This document shows positions 26,305 to 34,696 of a stretch of DNA of 50,547 nucleotides, one piece after another. Every line of letters begins with the position of its first letter. The stretch's first letter is position 1. Origin of the DNA: Anaerotignum sp. (GTDB taxonomy: Bacteria; Bacillota; Clostridia; Lachnospirales; Anaerotignaceae); the NCBI GenBank assembly GCA_028710085.1, contig JAQUSU010000005.1, forward strand, positions 11,908 to 62,454, in the 5' to 3' direction. The position numbers were made by a program, and so were the translations under genes. Below the pieces are notes generated by a model, which saw only the letters and a list, made by a program, of their open reading frames with translations, made no database searches and had not been told where the DNA came from.

Positions 26305-27666
26305 TTACTGTGTTTTACTATTTGAGGATACATCATAAAACTGGTTTTTGTTTTTCGTTGTTACATTATAAATAGGTAAACCAATTAAGGTTAAAACAAT
26401 ACTGCCGATGGCCAAAATTCTGGTTGTGGAACCCGACATAAACAATTGGTTTAACACGACATAAATTCCACTAATAATAGCGATTGCGGGAATGACAGGA
26501 TACAAAGGCACTTTATAGGTTCTTTCAACATCCGGCCAGGTTTTTCTTAAACGAATGACTGCAAAGAAGGTTAAGGTGTAAAAAATCCAGCAAGCAAATA
26601 CTGCCAAATCCGTTAAACGGTTAAACTGCCCGCTGATTGCAAAAAGGCAAGCAAGACCGCCGACCAAAAGAATGGAGTTCGTAGGAACCTGCGCCTTATT
26701 TAACTTTGCAAGCTGAGCGCTAAAAGGAAGGGTTCCTTCTTCTGCCAAGGAATAAGTTACGCGAGAACCTGAAAGTATAAACCCGTTTGCCGCACCCAAT
26801 ACGGAAATCATAATGCCCACGGAAATAATTTTTCCACCAACCTCACCAAAAATAGCAATTGCAACAGCAGATGCCGGTGCAGCCATATTCATGAGCTCAT
26901 TTGCAGGCAATACCCATAAATAGGCCAAATTGATTGCAAAGTAAACTGCCATAATTGCAGAAACACCACCAATAATTGCCACGGGGAGATCTTTGCCGGG
27001 GTTTTTCATTTCCCCTGCAATGGCCCCAACATTTGTCCAGCCTTCAAAGGCGAATAAAATTGCAATCATTAGCTGTCCCAGTATAACTGCAGGGCTTAAA
27101 CCATCGGCAACCATAGGTGTGAAAATTGGGTTTGTGCCTGAACCACGCAGAAAACCAAAGACCATAAGTAGAATTAAAGGAATTAATTTGCAGATTGTGA
27201 ATACAATCTGGACGCCGCCACCAACGGCAGACCCAAGGTTATTCAGAATAATAATAAGAATGATAGCGCCAATTGCAATAGGCAATCGGAAGCCTTCGCC
27301 CACAAAAAGAGTTGCCTGTTCTGCAAAAATAACGGCCAATGCAGCAATCATTGCAGGGTAAAATAAAATACTTTGCATCCATCCGGCTAAGAACCCGACT
27401 TTTTTGCCAAAAGCTTCTTCTAAATATGTAACCATACCGCCGGTTTTGGGAATCATAATGGCAACCTCCGCAAAGGTCATTGCCGCAGCAATACAAACCA
27501 GACCGGTAATGAGCCAAGCCGCCATACCCAATCCAGGAGCACCGCCGGTTGCTGTATAAATGGCCTGTGGCTTAAAGAATACGCCGGAACCGATTACGCA
27601 GCCCACAACTGTGGCCATTGCTGTGGATATCCCAAGATTTTTTTTCAACTCTTGCTTTTTTTCCAT
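26305..27666 (-). CDS. APC-family amino-acid permease
   Basis: A 453-aa membrane protein with about 12 helices. The first unwound helix carries GCVIGSGVFFKP, the substrate-binding GSG motif of the amino acid-polyamine-organocation family, and the sixth has FAFEGWTNVGAIAGEMKNPGKDLP. It resembles the LAT/SteT-type exchangers. The ATG at 27666 is chosen because GGAGGG lies six bases before it; the TTG at 27681 overlaps that site. The tandem glycine riboswitch in the leader suggests the substrate is glycine or a related small amino acid, which is an inference. Confidence 0.92.
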   Translation of the reverse strand: MEKKQELKKNLGISTAMATVVGCVIGSGVFFKPQAIYTATGGAPGLGMAAWLITGLVCIAAAMTFAEVAIMIPKTGGMVTYLEEAFGKKVGFLAGWMQSILFYPAMIAALAVIFAEQATLFVGEGFRLPIAIGAIILIIILNNLGSAVGGGVQIVFTICKLIPLILLMVFGFLRGSGTNPIFTPMVADGLSPAVILGQLMIAILFAFEGWTNVGAIAGEMKNPGKDLPVAIIGGVSAIMAVYFAINLAYLWVLPANELMNMAAPASAVAIAIFGEVGGKIISVGIMISVLGAANGFILSGSRVTYSLAEEGTLPFSAQLAKLNKAQVPTNSILLVGGLACLFAISGQFNRLTDLAVFACWIFYTLTFFAVIRLRKTWPDVERTYKVPLYPVIPAIAIISGIYVVLNQLFMSGSTTRILAIGSIVLTLIGLPIYNVTTKNKNQFYDVSSNSKTQ

Positions 27667-27730
27667 GTTTTTGCCCTCCAATAAGCATGAATAATGATTG
27701 AAATTACAAAGTCAGTCGATTTTTTGCAAT

Positions 27731-27771
27731 GAAAAAAGGATACACAAGCAAAAAAAGCTGCCTGTATATCC
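27731..27771 (-). terminator. Riboswitch-controlled terminator of the permease
   Basis: On the minus strand GGATATACAGGC and GCTTGTGTATCC form a 12-bp stem with two G-U pairs, followed by T6. It starts at the 3' edge of the second glycine aptamer, so its folding can compete with the aptamer base. Confidence 0.8.
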
Positions 27772-27941
27772 TCTGTATCTTCACCTGAAAGCATTACTTC
27801 GACGGCGGTCTTCTTAAAGACACTCTCCAGAGCTCCATCCATGAAAGGTTCCTGTACCTGAAAGTTTCTCCAAAAAACGGCTCTTTTGGATTGCTCCATC
27901 GGTTCTTATTTTATAAAAGCTTTATAAAAATAAGATCTCCC
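27770..27941 (-). promoter_or_regulatory. Tandem glycine riboswitch
   Basis: Read on the minus strand, aptamer 1 runs from GGGAGATC through AACCGATGGAGCAATCC to AACTTTCAGGTACAGG. Aptamer 2 has CTCTGGAGAG, ACCGCCGTCGAAG and CTTTCAGGTGAAGATACAG. These match the conserved cores of the glycine aptamer in the right order, with a short linker between the two. The terminator follows at once. For transport genes the family usually represses when glycine binds, but the direction is not proven here. Confidence 0.88.
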
Positions 27942-27977
27942 TTGCATATCAACTGGCTATATGTAATTTGTAAAGTC

Positions 27978-28006
27978 AGTATACATTTCTCATAAAAATT
28001 TGTCAA
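27978..28006 (-). promoter_or_regulatory. Sigma-A promoter of the riboswitch-permease unit
   Basis: On the minus strand TTGACA (28001-28006) and TATACT (27978-27983) are separated by 17 bp. This is a near-consensus promoter, and transcription would start just before aptamer 1. Confidence 0.9.
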
Positions 28007-28132
28007 TAGGTTTAATGCAAAATTTTTAATTCACAGTATTATTTTTTATTTCAATCACAATCACAAAAAAGTATTACTTTATTGCTTTCTTTTTTCATAC
28101 TATGTAACAATACCCGTACATAAGGTGATGGA

Positions 28133-29674
28133 ATGAGTAAAAAAACAATTATAACTGGGACGCTCATTTTGACAGCGGCCAATTTAATCACAAAATTCAT
28201 GGGCTTCTTTTACCGCGTGTTCATGTCTAATGCCATTGGGGCAGAGGGGATGGGTTTATATCAATTGATTTTGCCCATTTATATTTTGACCTGGAGCATT
28301 ACCTCCGCTGGCTTTACCACAACAATTTCTCGCCTGAGCGCACAGGAAAATGTTCTTGGACAATCAGGCAATATTGGAAGAATCGTAAAACAATCTATTT
28401 TACTCTCAATCATGATTAGCTTCATTGTTTCAGGCTGTTTATTTCTCTTTGCAGACCAAATAGCACTGGGAATTCTCAAGGATGCTCGTGCCGCTCTATC
28501 TTTGCGCCTGCTTTCTTTTGCAATTCCGTTTATGTCGGCAGGGTCTTGCTTCAGAGGATTTTTCATTGGGATGCAAAACGCTTTAGTGCCGGCATTTTCA
28601 CAAGTTTTGGAACAAGCAATCCGTATTTTGACGATTTATTTACTGGCCGGTATTTTTGTTCCTATGGGTTTAACCTATGCATGCTGTGCAGCTGTTGCAG
28701 GGATTGTGTTAGGCGAATTTTTATCCTTTATTTTTGTGATAATTAGCTATATCCGCTTTAAAAGACGAAAAAAAATGATTAAAAAACCGACGTTTTCCAC
28801 ATATGCAACCTGTAATATGATTTTAGCAATGGCACTTCCTCTTTCAGCAACGAAAATTGCGGCATCCTTACTATCCACCACAGAAAATATTCTAATCCCT
28901 CGTCAATTACAGCTTTATGGACAAAATGCAAAGGAGGCACTCAGTGCTTACGGCGAATTAACAGGTATGGCAATGCCCTTAATTTTATTACCCTCCGCCT
29001 GCTTAATGGCTGCTTCTATTTCTTTGGTTCCAGAGATTTCCGAAGCCTGCGCTGTAAAACAAAACCAAAGGATTAGCCGAACGGTTTCCGTAACGTTCCT
29101 GTTCACATTTATGATTGGGATTGGTGCCGCAGCCCTATTTGCTGTTTTTCCAAGGGAGATTTGTTATATTGTTTACAATCGTCAAGGGTTGGGGGAGCTA
29201 TTATTCCCTTTGGCATTTCTTTGCCCATTTTTATATGCCCAAACAACCGCGCACGGTTTATTAAACGGCATGGGAGAACAGTTATTTTTGTTCCGCAATA
29301 ACCTGATCACCTCGGTAATCACCATTTCAGGCATTTGGTTTTTTATGCCACGTTATGGAATAAATGCTTTTCTGGTTTCTTGGGCAGCAGGGTTGACATA
29401 TTCTGTTGGTTCTTGTTTATACAAGTTATACAGATGCACTGGTGTTTTGCCAGACCTTAGCGATTGCTTTGTAAAACCTCTTTTAGCGGGGGCAGCTTCT
29501 GGTTTGATTATTCGCCATATCATTCAAATCTCCACACCGTCAAAAACACTGTTTCTCTTTTCTTTAATGGCAATGGGATTATTATATCTAGTTTTTCTGC
29601 TGATGCTTGGTTGCTTCTCGGAAGAAAATATGTCAACATTTTTGGGGAAAAAGAGGAAAGGAAATAAATTGTAA
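28133..29674 (+). CDS. SpoVB-like polysaccharide/lipid II flippase (MATE/MOP superfamily)
   Basis: A 513-aa protein with about 14 membrane helices. The N-terminus ILTAANLITKFMGFFYRVFMSNAIGAEGMGLYQL is typical of stage V sporulation protein B and related oligosaccharide flippases. It probably moves a lipid-linked sugar across the membrane, for cortex or cell wall. GGTGATGG precedes the ATG. CATACTAT (28096-28103) upstream resembles a sporulation -10 box, but I cannot place a -35. It stands alone, with about 0.87 kb of gene-free DNA behind it. Confidence 0.88.
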   Translation: MSKKTIITGTLILTAANLITKFMGFFYRVFMSNAIGAEGMGLYQLILPIYILTWSITSAGFTTTISRLSAQENVLGQSGNIGRIVKQSILLSIMISFIVSGCLFLFADQIALGILKDARAALSLRLLSFAIPFMSAGSCFRGFFIGMQNALVPAFSQVLEQAIRILTIYLLAGIFVPMGLTYACCAAVAGIVLGEFLSFIFVIISYIRFKRRKKMIKKPTFSTYATCNMILAMALPLSATKIAASLLSTTENILIPRQLQLYGQNAKEALSAYGELTGMAMPLILLPSACLMAASISLVPEISEACAVKQNQRISRTVSVTFLFTFMIGIGAAALFAVFPREICYIVYNRQGLGELLFPLAFLCPFLYAQTTAHGLLNGMGEQLFLFRNNLITSVITISGIWFFMPRYGINAFLVSWAAGLTYSVGSCLYKLYRCTGVLPDLSDCFVKPLLAGAASGLIIRHIIQISTPSKTLFLFSLMAMGLLYLVFLLMLGCFSEENMSTFLGKKRKGNKL

Positions 29675-30246
29675 AAAACGAGTAGAAGGGACCAAACTAT
29701 TGTTTTTTGTGTGAAGTGACATGTTTAACGCAACAATCTAAGGAAAAACAGGGAGTATCTCTAATTTTCTGCGATTGAATTTAAAAGATTACGTTAGTTG
29801 TTACTAAAAAAATCATAGGTTATTTTAACAGCTTCTGCAAAAAATTCTATAACAAAAATGAATAAATATAATATTTTATAAAAATATTTTAAAATATATG
29901 CTGTAAATTTGGTAAACAAAAATGCACAAATATTTTTTTTCTGTACTAAATATTAGAGCAAGGCTTAGTTAGAAAAAACAAGTTTGATTATATTTTGCAT
30001 GCAAAGCATTCGATACATTTGCCGTTCTTGTCAGATAAGGCTTAGGAAAATATAAAATGCTTTTTTTGCTGAATTTAAAGGGGTTCCAAGAAAGTAAATT
30101 TTTTTGTTCTTTTAAAGCAACCTCAAAAATTGGATAATATAAACGAAAATTTACAAATTGTACAAAGTAATATATGGAAAATGCACAATAATTATATTAT
30201 TGCAATTAAATATGTTATAATTCAATTGTTACTTATTATGAGAAGC
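29675..30246. other. AT-rich stretch without recognisable genes
   Basis: No ORF with a ribosome binding site or known motif is visible on either strand between the SpoVB-like gene and the antiporter promoter. The sequence is markedly more AT-rich than the coding regions and has many A/T runs. No repeat array or tRNA was seen. Confidence 0.6.
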
Positions 30247-30275
30247 TTGACAATGACTCTTAGTTAGACCATAAT
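30247..30275 (+). promoter_or_regulatory. Promoter of the antiporter operon
   Basis: TTGACA (30247-30252) and CATAAT (30270-30275) are 17 bp apart. The leader to the first gene is about 260 nt. Confidence 0.6.
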
Positions 30276-30286
30276 ATAGTAGTTGA

Positions 30287-30319
30287 ATATTTACATATAT
30301 TTTTGTAAATATGCATTTT
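30287..30319 (+). promoter_or_regulatory. 5' hairpin in the antiporter leader
   Basis: ATATTTACA (30287-30295) and TGTAAATAT (30304-30312) are perfect 9-bp arms with an 8-nt loop, followed by GCATTTTTT. Placed within the first bases of the transcript, it could protect the 5' end or act as an early terminator. A second hairpin, TTTGTGT/ACACAAA, lies near 30425-30440. Confidence 0.45.
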
Positions 30320-30541
30320 TTCGGATACAGTGTTAAGAAATCGTAAAGCTTTATAATCTGTTTTTATGATATATATATCTATCAGTAAGAAGGATTTTCA
30401 ATATATATTTAAAAAAGCTTAGGATTTGTGTGAACACAAAAGCTGAAAGCAATGTTTGTATCTGTAAAAATATGGTGTGGATTTGACGCATTGTACTAAT
30501 TGAGGGTTTTGATATTTTTTGACAGGGGGAAGAATGAGGGC

Positions 30542-31006
30542 ATGTTTTTTCTACTTTTTATATTGTGGATAATTTTTAATGGAAAGGTAACTTTGGAAAT
30601 TGTATTATTCGGTCTTGTTATTTGCTCATGGCTTTACTGGTTTATGTGTAAACATATGGGCTATCATACGAAAAAAGAAAAATCAATTTTACGAAATATG
30701 CATCTTTATATAAAGTATTTTTTCATATTAACACTTGAAATCGTAAAAGCCAATATTGCGGTTATTCGTATCATCCTATCACCGAAAAATGAATTTGAAC
30801 CAGTCATTGTAAAATTTAAAACAGATTTAAAAACAGACATTGGTAAAGTATTTCTTGCAAACTCAATTACTTTAACGCCTGGAACATATACAATTCAATT
30901 GGAAGACGATGAATATTTGATTCATGCGTTGGACAAGCCCTTTGGGGATGATTTGAATGAATCTGTGTTCGCGAAAGAAATAAGAGAGTTGGAGGGTAGG
31001 TCATGA
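30542..31006 (+). CDS. mnhE: Mrp/Mnh antiporter subunit E
   Basis: A 154-aa membrane protein of the MnhE family (MbhA in archaea). It has hydrophobic helices at about 1-35 and 55-80, then a soluble C-terminal part with GKVFLANSITLTPGTYTIQLEDDEYLIHALD, the MnhE hallmark. The ATG at 30542 is chosen, with AGGGGGA upstream, and the family start MFFLLFILW; a TTG at 30500 is open in frame but adds an atypical stretch. First gene of a ten-gene operon; its stop overlaps the next start. Confidence 0.9.
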   Translation: MFFLLFILWIIFNGKVTLEIVLFGLVICSWLYWFMCKHMGYHTKKEKSILRNMHLYIKYFFILTLEIVKANIAVIRIILSPKNEFEPVIVKFKTDLKTDIGKVFLANSITLTPGTYTIQLEDDEYLIHALDKPFGDDLNESVFAKEIRELEGRS

Positions 31007-31323
31007 GTGAATTAATGAAACTATTGTTGGAAATTACTTTAGGAGTTCTTGCAATTGGCATTTGTATTGTTTTTGTTCGGGCAATTAAAGGCCCAAGATT
31101 CACAGATCGTATTGTGGCAATCAATATGATTGGAACCATGACGACTGCCATCATTTGTATCCTTTCGATATATTTGAATGAAGTTTGTCTGATTGATGTT
31201 TCATTGGTCTATACTTTATTAAGCTTTCTTGCTGTGGTAATTATTTGTCATGTTGTAACGCTGCATCATAAAGGAAGAGAATTATTCTTAAATAAAAAGG
31301 AAAAGAGGGCGGAAGAAAAATGA
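31003..31323 (+). CDS. mnhF: Mrp/Mnh antiporter subunit F
   Basis: A 106-aa protein with three membrane helices. The loop RAIKGPRFTDRIVAINMIG is the typical MnhF/MrpF motif (R-GP---DR--A-N). It overlaps mnhE by ATGA and mnhG likewise, so translation is coupled. It is a small structural subunit of the membrane ion-translocating arm. Confidence 0.92.
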   Translation: MSELMKLLLEITLGVLAIGICIVFVRAIKGPRFTDRIVAINMIGTMTTAIICILSIYLNEVCLIDVSLVYTLLSFLAVVIICHVVTLHHKGRELFLNKKEKRAEEK

Positions 31324-31625
31324 GAGAAGTTATAGCAGCAATTTTTATTATAATCGGTCTTATTGTTTTTTTGCTTTCTATATTTGGAATTTTTCGATTT
31401 AAGTATGTTCTAAACCGAATCCATGCAGCAGCTTTAGGGGATACCCTTGGGTTAGGAGCAATCGTCGTAGGTTTGATGATTATGAGCGTGAATTTTTTTG
31501 CCGCTGCAAAGTTTTTCTTGATCATCTTATTTTTTTGGCTTTCTGGGCCAATTGCAACGCACAGCATTGCAAAGGTAGAAATATTGACGAACAAAAACTA
31601 CGAAGAAAGGGTGCGTGAAAAATGA
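31320..31625 (+). CDS. mnhG: Mrp/Mnh antiporter subunit G
   Basis: A 101-aa protein with three membrane helices. FGIFRFKYVLNRIHAAALGDTLG matches the MnhG/MrpG signature (G--R--D---R-HA----T-G), and WLSGPIATHSIAKV is typical of its third helix. It overlaps both neighbours by 4 bp. Confidence 0.92.
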   Translation: MREVIAAIFIIIGLIVFLLSIFGIFRFKYVLNRIHAAALGDTLGLGAIVVGLMIMSVNFFAAAKFFLIILFFWLSGPIATHSIAKVEILTNKNYEERVREK

Positions 31626-31876
31626 GTGCAGGAATTCAGATCATATTATTAGTATTTTTAGTTGCTTGTGCTTTAGCTGTTTCACTTACGAAAAATTTAT
31701 TTATCGCTGTTATTGTTTTTATGGGCTACAGCTCCATTATGGCGGTAATTTGGTTGCTTTTGGAATCACCTGACCTTGCCATTACAGAGGCAGCGGTAGG
31801 CGCGGGTGTAGACAGTGTTTTATTCTTCCTTACACTGAAAAAAGTTCATTATTTGAAAGGAACGCGTGAGGGCTGA
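31622..31876 (+). CDS. DUF4040 (MbhD-like) antiporter subunit
   Basis: An 84-aa three-helix protein. ESPDLAITEAAVGAGVDSVLFFLTLKK is the DUF4040/MbhD signature. In ordinary seven-gene Mrp operons this part is fused to the C-terminus of MrpA; in archaeal Mbh it is a separate gene, as here. The start overlaps the mnhG stop. The stop is 1 bp before the next ATG. Confidence 0.9.
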   Translation: MSAGIQIILLVFLVACALAVSLTKNLFIAVIVFMGYSSIMAVIWLLLESPDLAITEAAVGAGVDSVLFFLTLKKVHYLKGTREG

Positions 31877-31877
31877 T

Positions 31878-32783
31878 ATGGGAGAGAAAAAGTCATTCTG
31901 GAAGCATTTAAAGGCATGGGTGGATGGAGAGGAAGTCATCCTTGATGCGGATAAATATATTGTTTCCAGGTCTGTAAAAGAGAAAAAAAACTGGGGTGGC
32001 CGCTATTCTATGGAAAACATAAAGGGAAATAAAAAACTTTATGGATTTTTAAGTGTTGCAATTAGTGTGCTGTTTATTGGAATTATGCTGTCGGTTGTAA
32101 ACGATTTGCCTGAATTTGGAAATCCATCCAATCCTGCGAATAACGAAGTAATGGAGAGGTATCTTGAAAGCGGTATTGAGGAAACGGGAGCAATCAATTT
32201 TGTTGCGGGTATGATTTTAGATTATCGTGCTTTTGATACCTTTGGGGAATCAAATGTATTGTTCTTGGCAGTTATGTGTGTTGTTCTTTTACTGAAGAAG
32301 GATAAGAATAATTATTCTGAAAAGGAAGAAGCGGAAAATTGGGAGGACGATTATTTTGATGAAAACGAGAAGCGCCCTATTTTGAAAGTTGGCGGTAAAT
32401 TATTGGCTCCGCTGATTATTCTCTATGGAATTTATGTTATTCTTAATGGGCATCTTTCTCCCGGCGGTGGTTTTTCAGGGGGCACCATTATTGGGGCAGG
32501 TTTAATTCTCTACGCATCAGCCTATGGGCAGAAAAAGATGCAGACGTTTTTTACCTTCCGTACGTTTACGCTTATATGCGTGGCATGCCTTTTGACATAT
32601 TGTGCATGCAAAAGCTATTCGTTCTTTACTGGAGCCAACCACGTTGGATATGAAATTCCAAAAGGTATCCCCGGAAATATTTTAAGCTCTGGTTTTATTT
32701 TACCATTAAATATTTGCGTAGGTTTAATTGTTGCATGTACGATGTATGGTTTCTATGCTTTGTTTACTAAAGGAGATATCTAA
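31878..32783 (+). CDS. mnhB: MbhE-MnhB fusion subunit
   Basis: A 301-aa protein with two parts. An N-terminal hydrophilic stretch (about 1-55) is followed by an MbhE-like region with DLPEFGNPSNPAN, GIEETGAINFVAGMILDYRAFDTFGE. Then comes an MnhB domain with GHLSPGGGFSGGTIIGAGLIL. The acidic linker between them (KEEAENWEDDYFDENEK) is cytoplasmic by prediction. The ATG at 31878 has GTGAGGG upstream; the GTG at 31866 would overlap that site. The domain order equals MbhE then MbhF of archaeal Mbh, joined in one chain. Confidence 0.9.
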   Translation: MGEKKSFWKHLKAWVDGEEVILDADKYIVSRSVKEKKNWGGRYSMENIKGNKKLYGFLSVAISVLFIGIMLSVVNDLPEFGNPSNPANNEVMERYLESGIEETGAINFVAGMILDYRAFDTFGESNVLFLAVMCVVLLLKKDKNNYSEKEEAENWEDDYFDENEKRPILKVGGKLLAPLIILYGIYVILNGHLSPGGGFSGGTIIGAGLILYASAYGQKKMQTFFTFRTFTLICVACLLTYCACKSYSFFTGANHVGYEIPKGIPGNILSSGFILPLNICVGLIVACTMYGFYALFTKGDI

Positions 32784-32785
32784 CT

Positions 32786-33160
32786 ATGAATCATCTGGGA
32801 ACAAATTTTTACGAGGCGGTTTCGGTCATCCTGTTTGGGATTGGCTTTATGAATCTGCTATTGCAAAATAACTTGATCAAGAAATTCATTGGTCTGAATA
32901 TCATGGATACCGCGGTTTATCTGTTTTTGGCGGCGAAAGGTTATATTTGGGGTAGAGTTGCGCCAATTTTAACCGATGGAATTGTGGATGCATCATATTA
33001 TGTTAATCCTATTCCAGCAGGTCTTGTGTTAACAGGTATTGTTGTATCCGTAAGTGTCACTGCTTTTTCTCTTGCCTTGGTTCAACGGCTTTATATGCAT
33101 TACGGCACGTTGAATATGGATGAAATTATGAAAATATCCAGAGAGGAGGAAGGGGAATAA
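32786..33160 (+). CDS. mnhC: Mrp/Mnh antiporter subunit C (NuoK-like)
   Basis: A 124-aa three-helix protein of the MnhC/NuoK family. LFGIGFMNLLLQNNLIKKFIGLNIMDTAVYLFL and the late VSVTAFSLALVQRLY match MnhC. A conserved glutamate of many NuoK proteins is not obvious here, which is normal for MnhC. AAAGGAG precedes the ATG. It overlaps the next gene by 1 bp (TAATG). Confidence 0.92.
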   Translation: MNHLGTNFYEAVSVILFGIGFMNLLLQNNLIKKFIGLNIMDTAVYLFLAAKGYIWGRVAPILTDGIVDASYYVNPIPAGLVLTGIVVSVSVTAFSLALVQRLYMHYGTLNMDEIMKISREEEGE

Positions 33161-34665
33161 TGGAGCATATTAATTGGATACATAATATACCCTTTTTCAG
33201 TATTTTTCTGGCCATGCTATGCGGCATTATAACGGCTTTGGTTAAGAATGGAAGACTTGCTTTTAAAATTCATTCGATAATGGTTTTTATTATTTTTGTT
33301 ATGTCGGTTATTTTACTCATAAGCGTTGTTAAAAATAACGAAATTTTTACGTTTATGATGGGTCATTTTCCTGCGCCATGGGGAAATGAATTGCGGGCAG
33401 GCCCGTTAGAAGCTCTAATGGCAGTTACCTTTAGCATTGTAATGCTTTTAACGGTAAGCGGCGGTTCTGAATTTATTTTTAAGGATGTAGTGCCGGAAAA
33501 ACAACCGCTCTACTTCATTATGTTGAATGCGTTATTTGGTGCTATGCTTGCTTTGGTATACACAAATGATATTTTTACCGCTTATGTCTTTATCGAAATT
33601 AACACGATTGCTTCTTGTGCGTTAATTATGGCAAAAGGCACTCCCCAGTCTATGGTTGGAACGACACATTATTTGGTAATTAGCCTTTTGGGCTCCGGTT
33701 TGTTCCTTTTAGGAGTTTGTATTTTGTATAGCATAACGGGACATCTTCTTTTTCCTCAAATGAAAGAAGCGATTTTGGAAATTATAAAAACGGAACAATA
33801 TAGGCTTCCGTTACTGGTAGTAACAGGTTTTATGTTTATAGGTATTGCAATAAAAAGTGCATTATTCCCTTTTCACTCCATGTTGCCAGGCGCGTACCAC
33901 TCAGCAATACCCACATCCAGCGGGATTTTATCTGGCTTGGTTTTAAAAAGCTATATTATCTTAGGCATCAAGCTGATTTACTGCGTGTTCTCAGCAGAAG
34001 TAATGCATACATTAAAAATTACCGAGGTCTTATTTGTCTTTGGCTTGGCCGGAATGGTAATGGGCTCTGTTTATGCTATGAGGGAACGCAAAATGAAGCG
34101 TATGCTTGCATATTCTTCTGTGGCCCAAATCGGGTATATTTATATGGGAATCGGTATGGGGTCGCGTGTTGGCATGACGGCAGCGTGCTTTCATATTCTT
34201 GCTCACGCAATCACGAAAACCTTACTGTTTCTTTGCTGCGGCAGTTTTGTAGAGGACAGTGGTGGCAAGGAAAAAATATATCATATGAGAGGTGCTGCAC
34301 TGCGCAATCCCTTGGCAGGCATTGGCTATACCGTTGGCGCATTATCCATGATTGGTATTCCACTTTTGGCAGGCTTTATTTCAAAAATATATTTCGCAAC
34401 GGCATCGGTATATTCATCGGGTAAAATGGCGGCGGTTCTCATTATTTTGGGTGTCAGTATGGTGTTAAATGCATTGTATTTTTTACCATCTGTTATCGCA
34501 ATTTGGACTCCTGAAAAGGGTGTGGAAATGAAGCCTGTTTCTTCGGTTTCTCCTTTGTTTGCCGTTTCTATTGTTGGGTTTATTCTTTTGAATTTCGTTT
34601 TAGGTGTTTGCTATCGCCCAATAACTCGTATCATTCAAATGAGCATTGAATTATTAGCACAATAG
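33160..34665 (+). CDS. NuoL/M/N-type antiporter subunit 1 (MnhD/MbhH-like)
   Basis: A 501-aa protein with about 14 membrane helices. The proton-path residues of the family are present: Glu in AYVFIEINTI (helix 5), Lys in GIAIKSALFPFHSMLPGAYHSA (helix 7), Lys in SGLVLKSYI (helix 8) and Lys in GFISKIYFA (helix 12). MKRMLAYSSVAQIGYI is the conserved helix 10 segment. It should act as a half-channel for H+ or Na+ in the complex. GAGGAGGAAGGGG precedes the ATG. First of four such subunits in tandem. Confidence 0.9.
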   Translation: MEHINWIHNIPFFSIFLAMLCGIITALVKNGRLAFKIHSIMVFIIFVMSVILLISVVKNNEIFTFMMGHFPAPWGNELRAGPLEALMAVTFSIVMLLTVSGGSEFIFKDVVPEKQPLYFIMLNALFGAMLALVYTNDIFTAYVFIEINTIASCALIMAKGTPQSMVGTTHYLVISLLGSGLFLLGVCILYSITGHLLFPQMKEAILEIIKTEQYRLPLLVVTGFMFIGIAIKSALFPFHSMLPGAYHSAIPTSSGILSGLVLKSYIILGIKLIYCVFSAEVMHTLKITEVLFVFGLAGMVMGSVYAMRERKMKRMLAYSSVAQIGYIYMGIGMGSRVGMTAACFHILAHAITKTLLFLCCGSFVEDSGGKEKIYHMRGAALRNPLAGIGYTVGALSMIGIPLLAGFISKIYFATASVYSSGKMAAVLIILGVSMVLNALYFLPSVIAIWTPEKGVEMKPVSSVSPLFAVSIVGFILLNFVLGVCYRPITRIIQMSIELLAQ

Positions 34666-34696
34666 AGGACGAAACGCTGAGAGGATGAGGTGAAAA

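Noticed and set aside
27645..27899. 84-aa ORF on the minus strand before the permease
   Set aside because: It runs through the glycine aptamers and terminator; the RNA structure explains this sequence.
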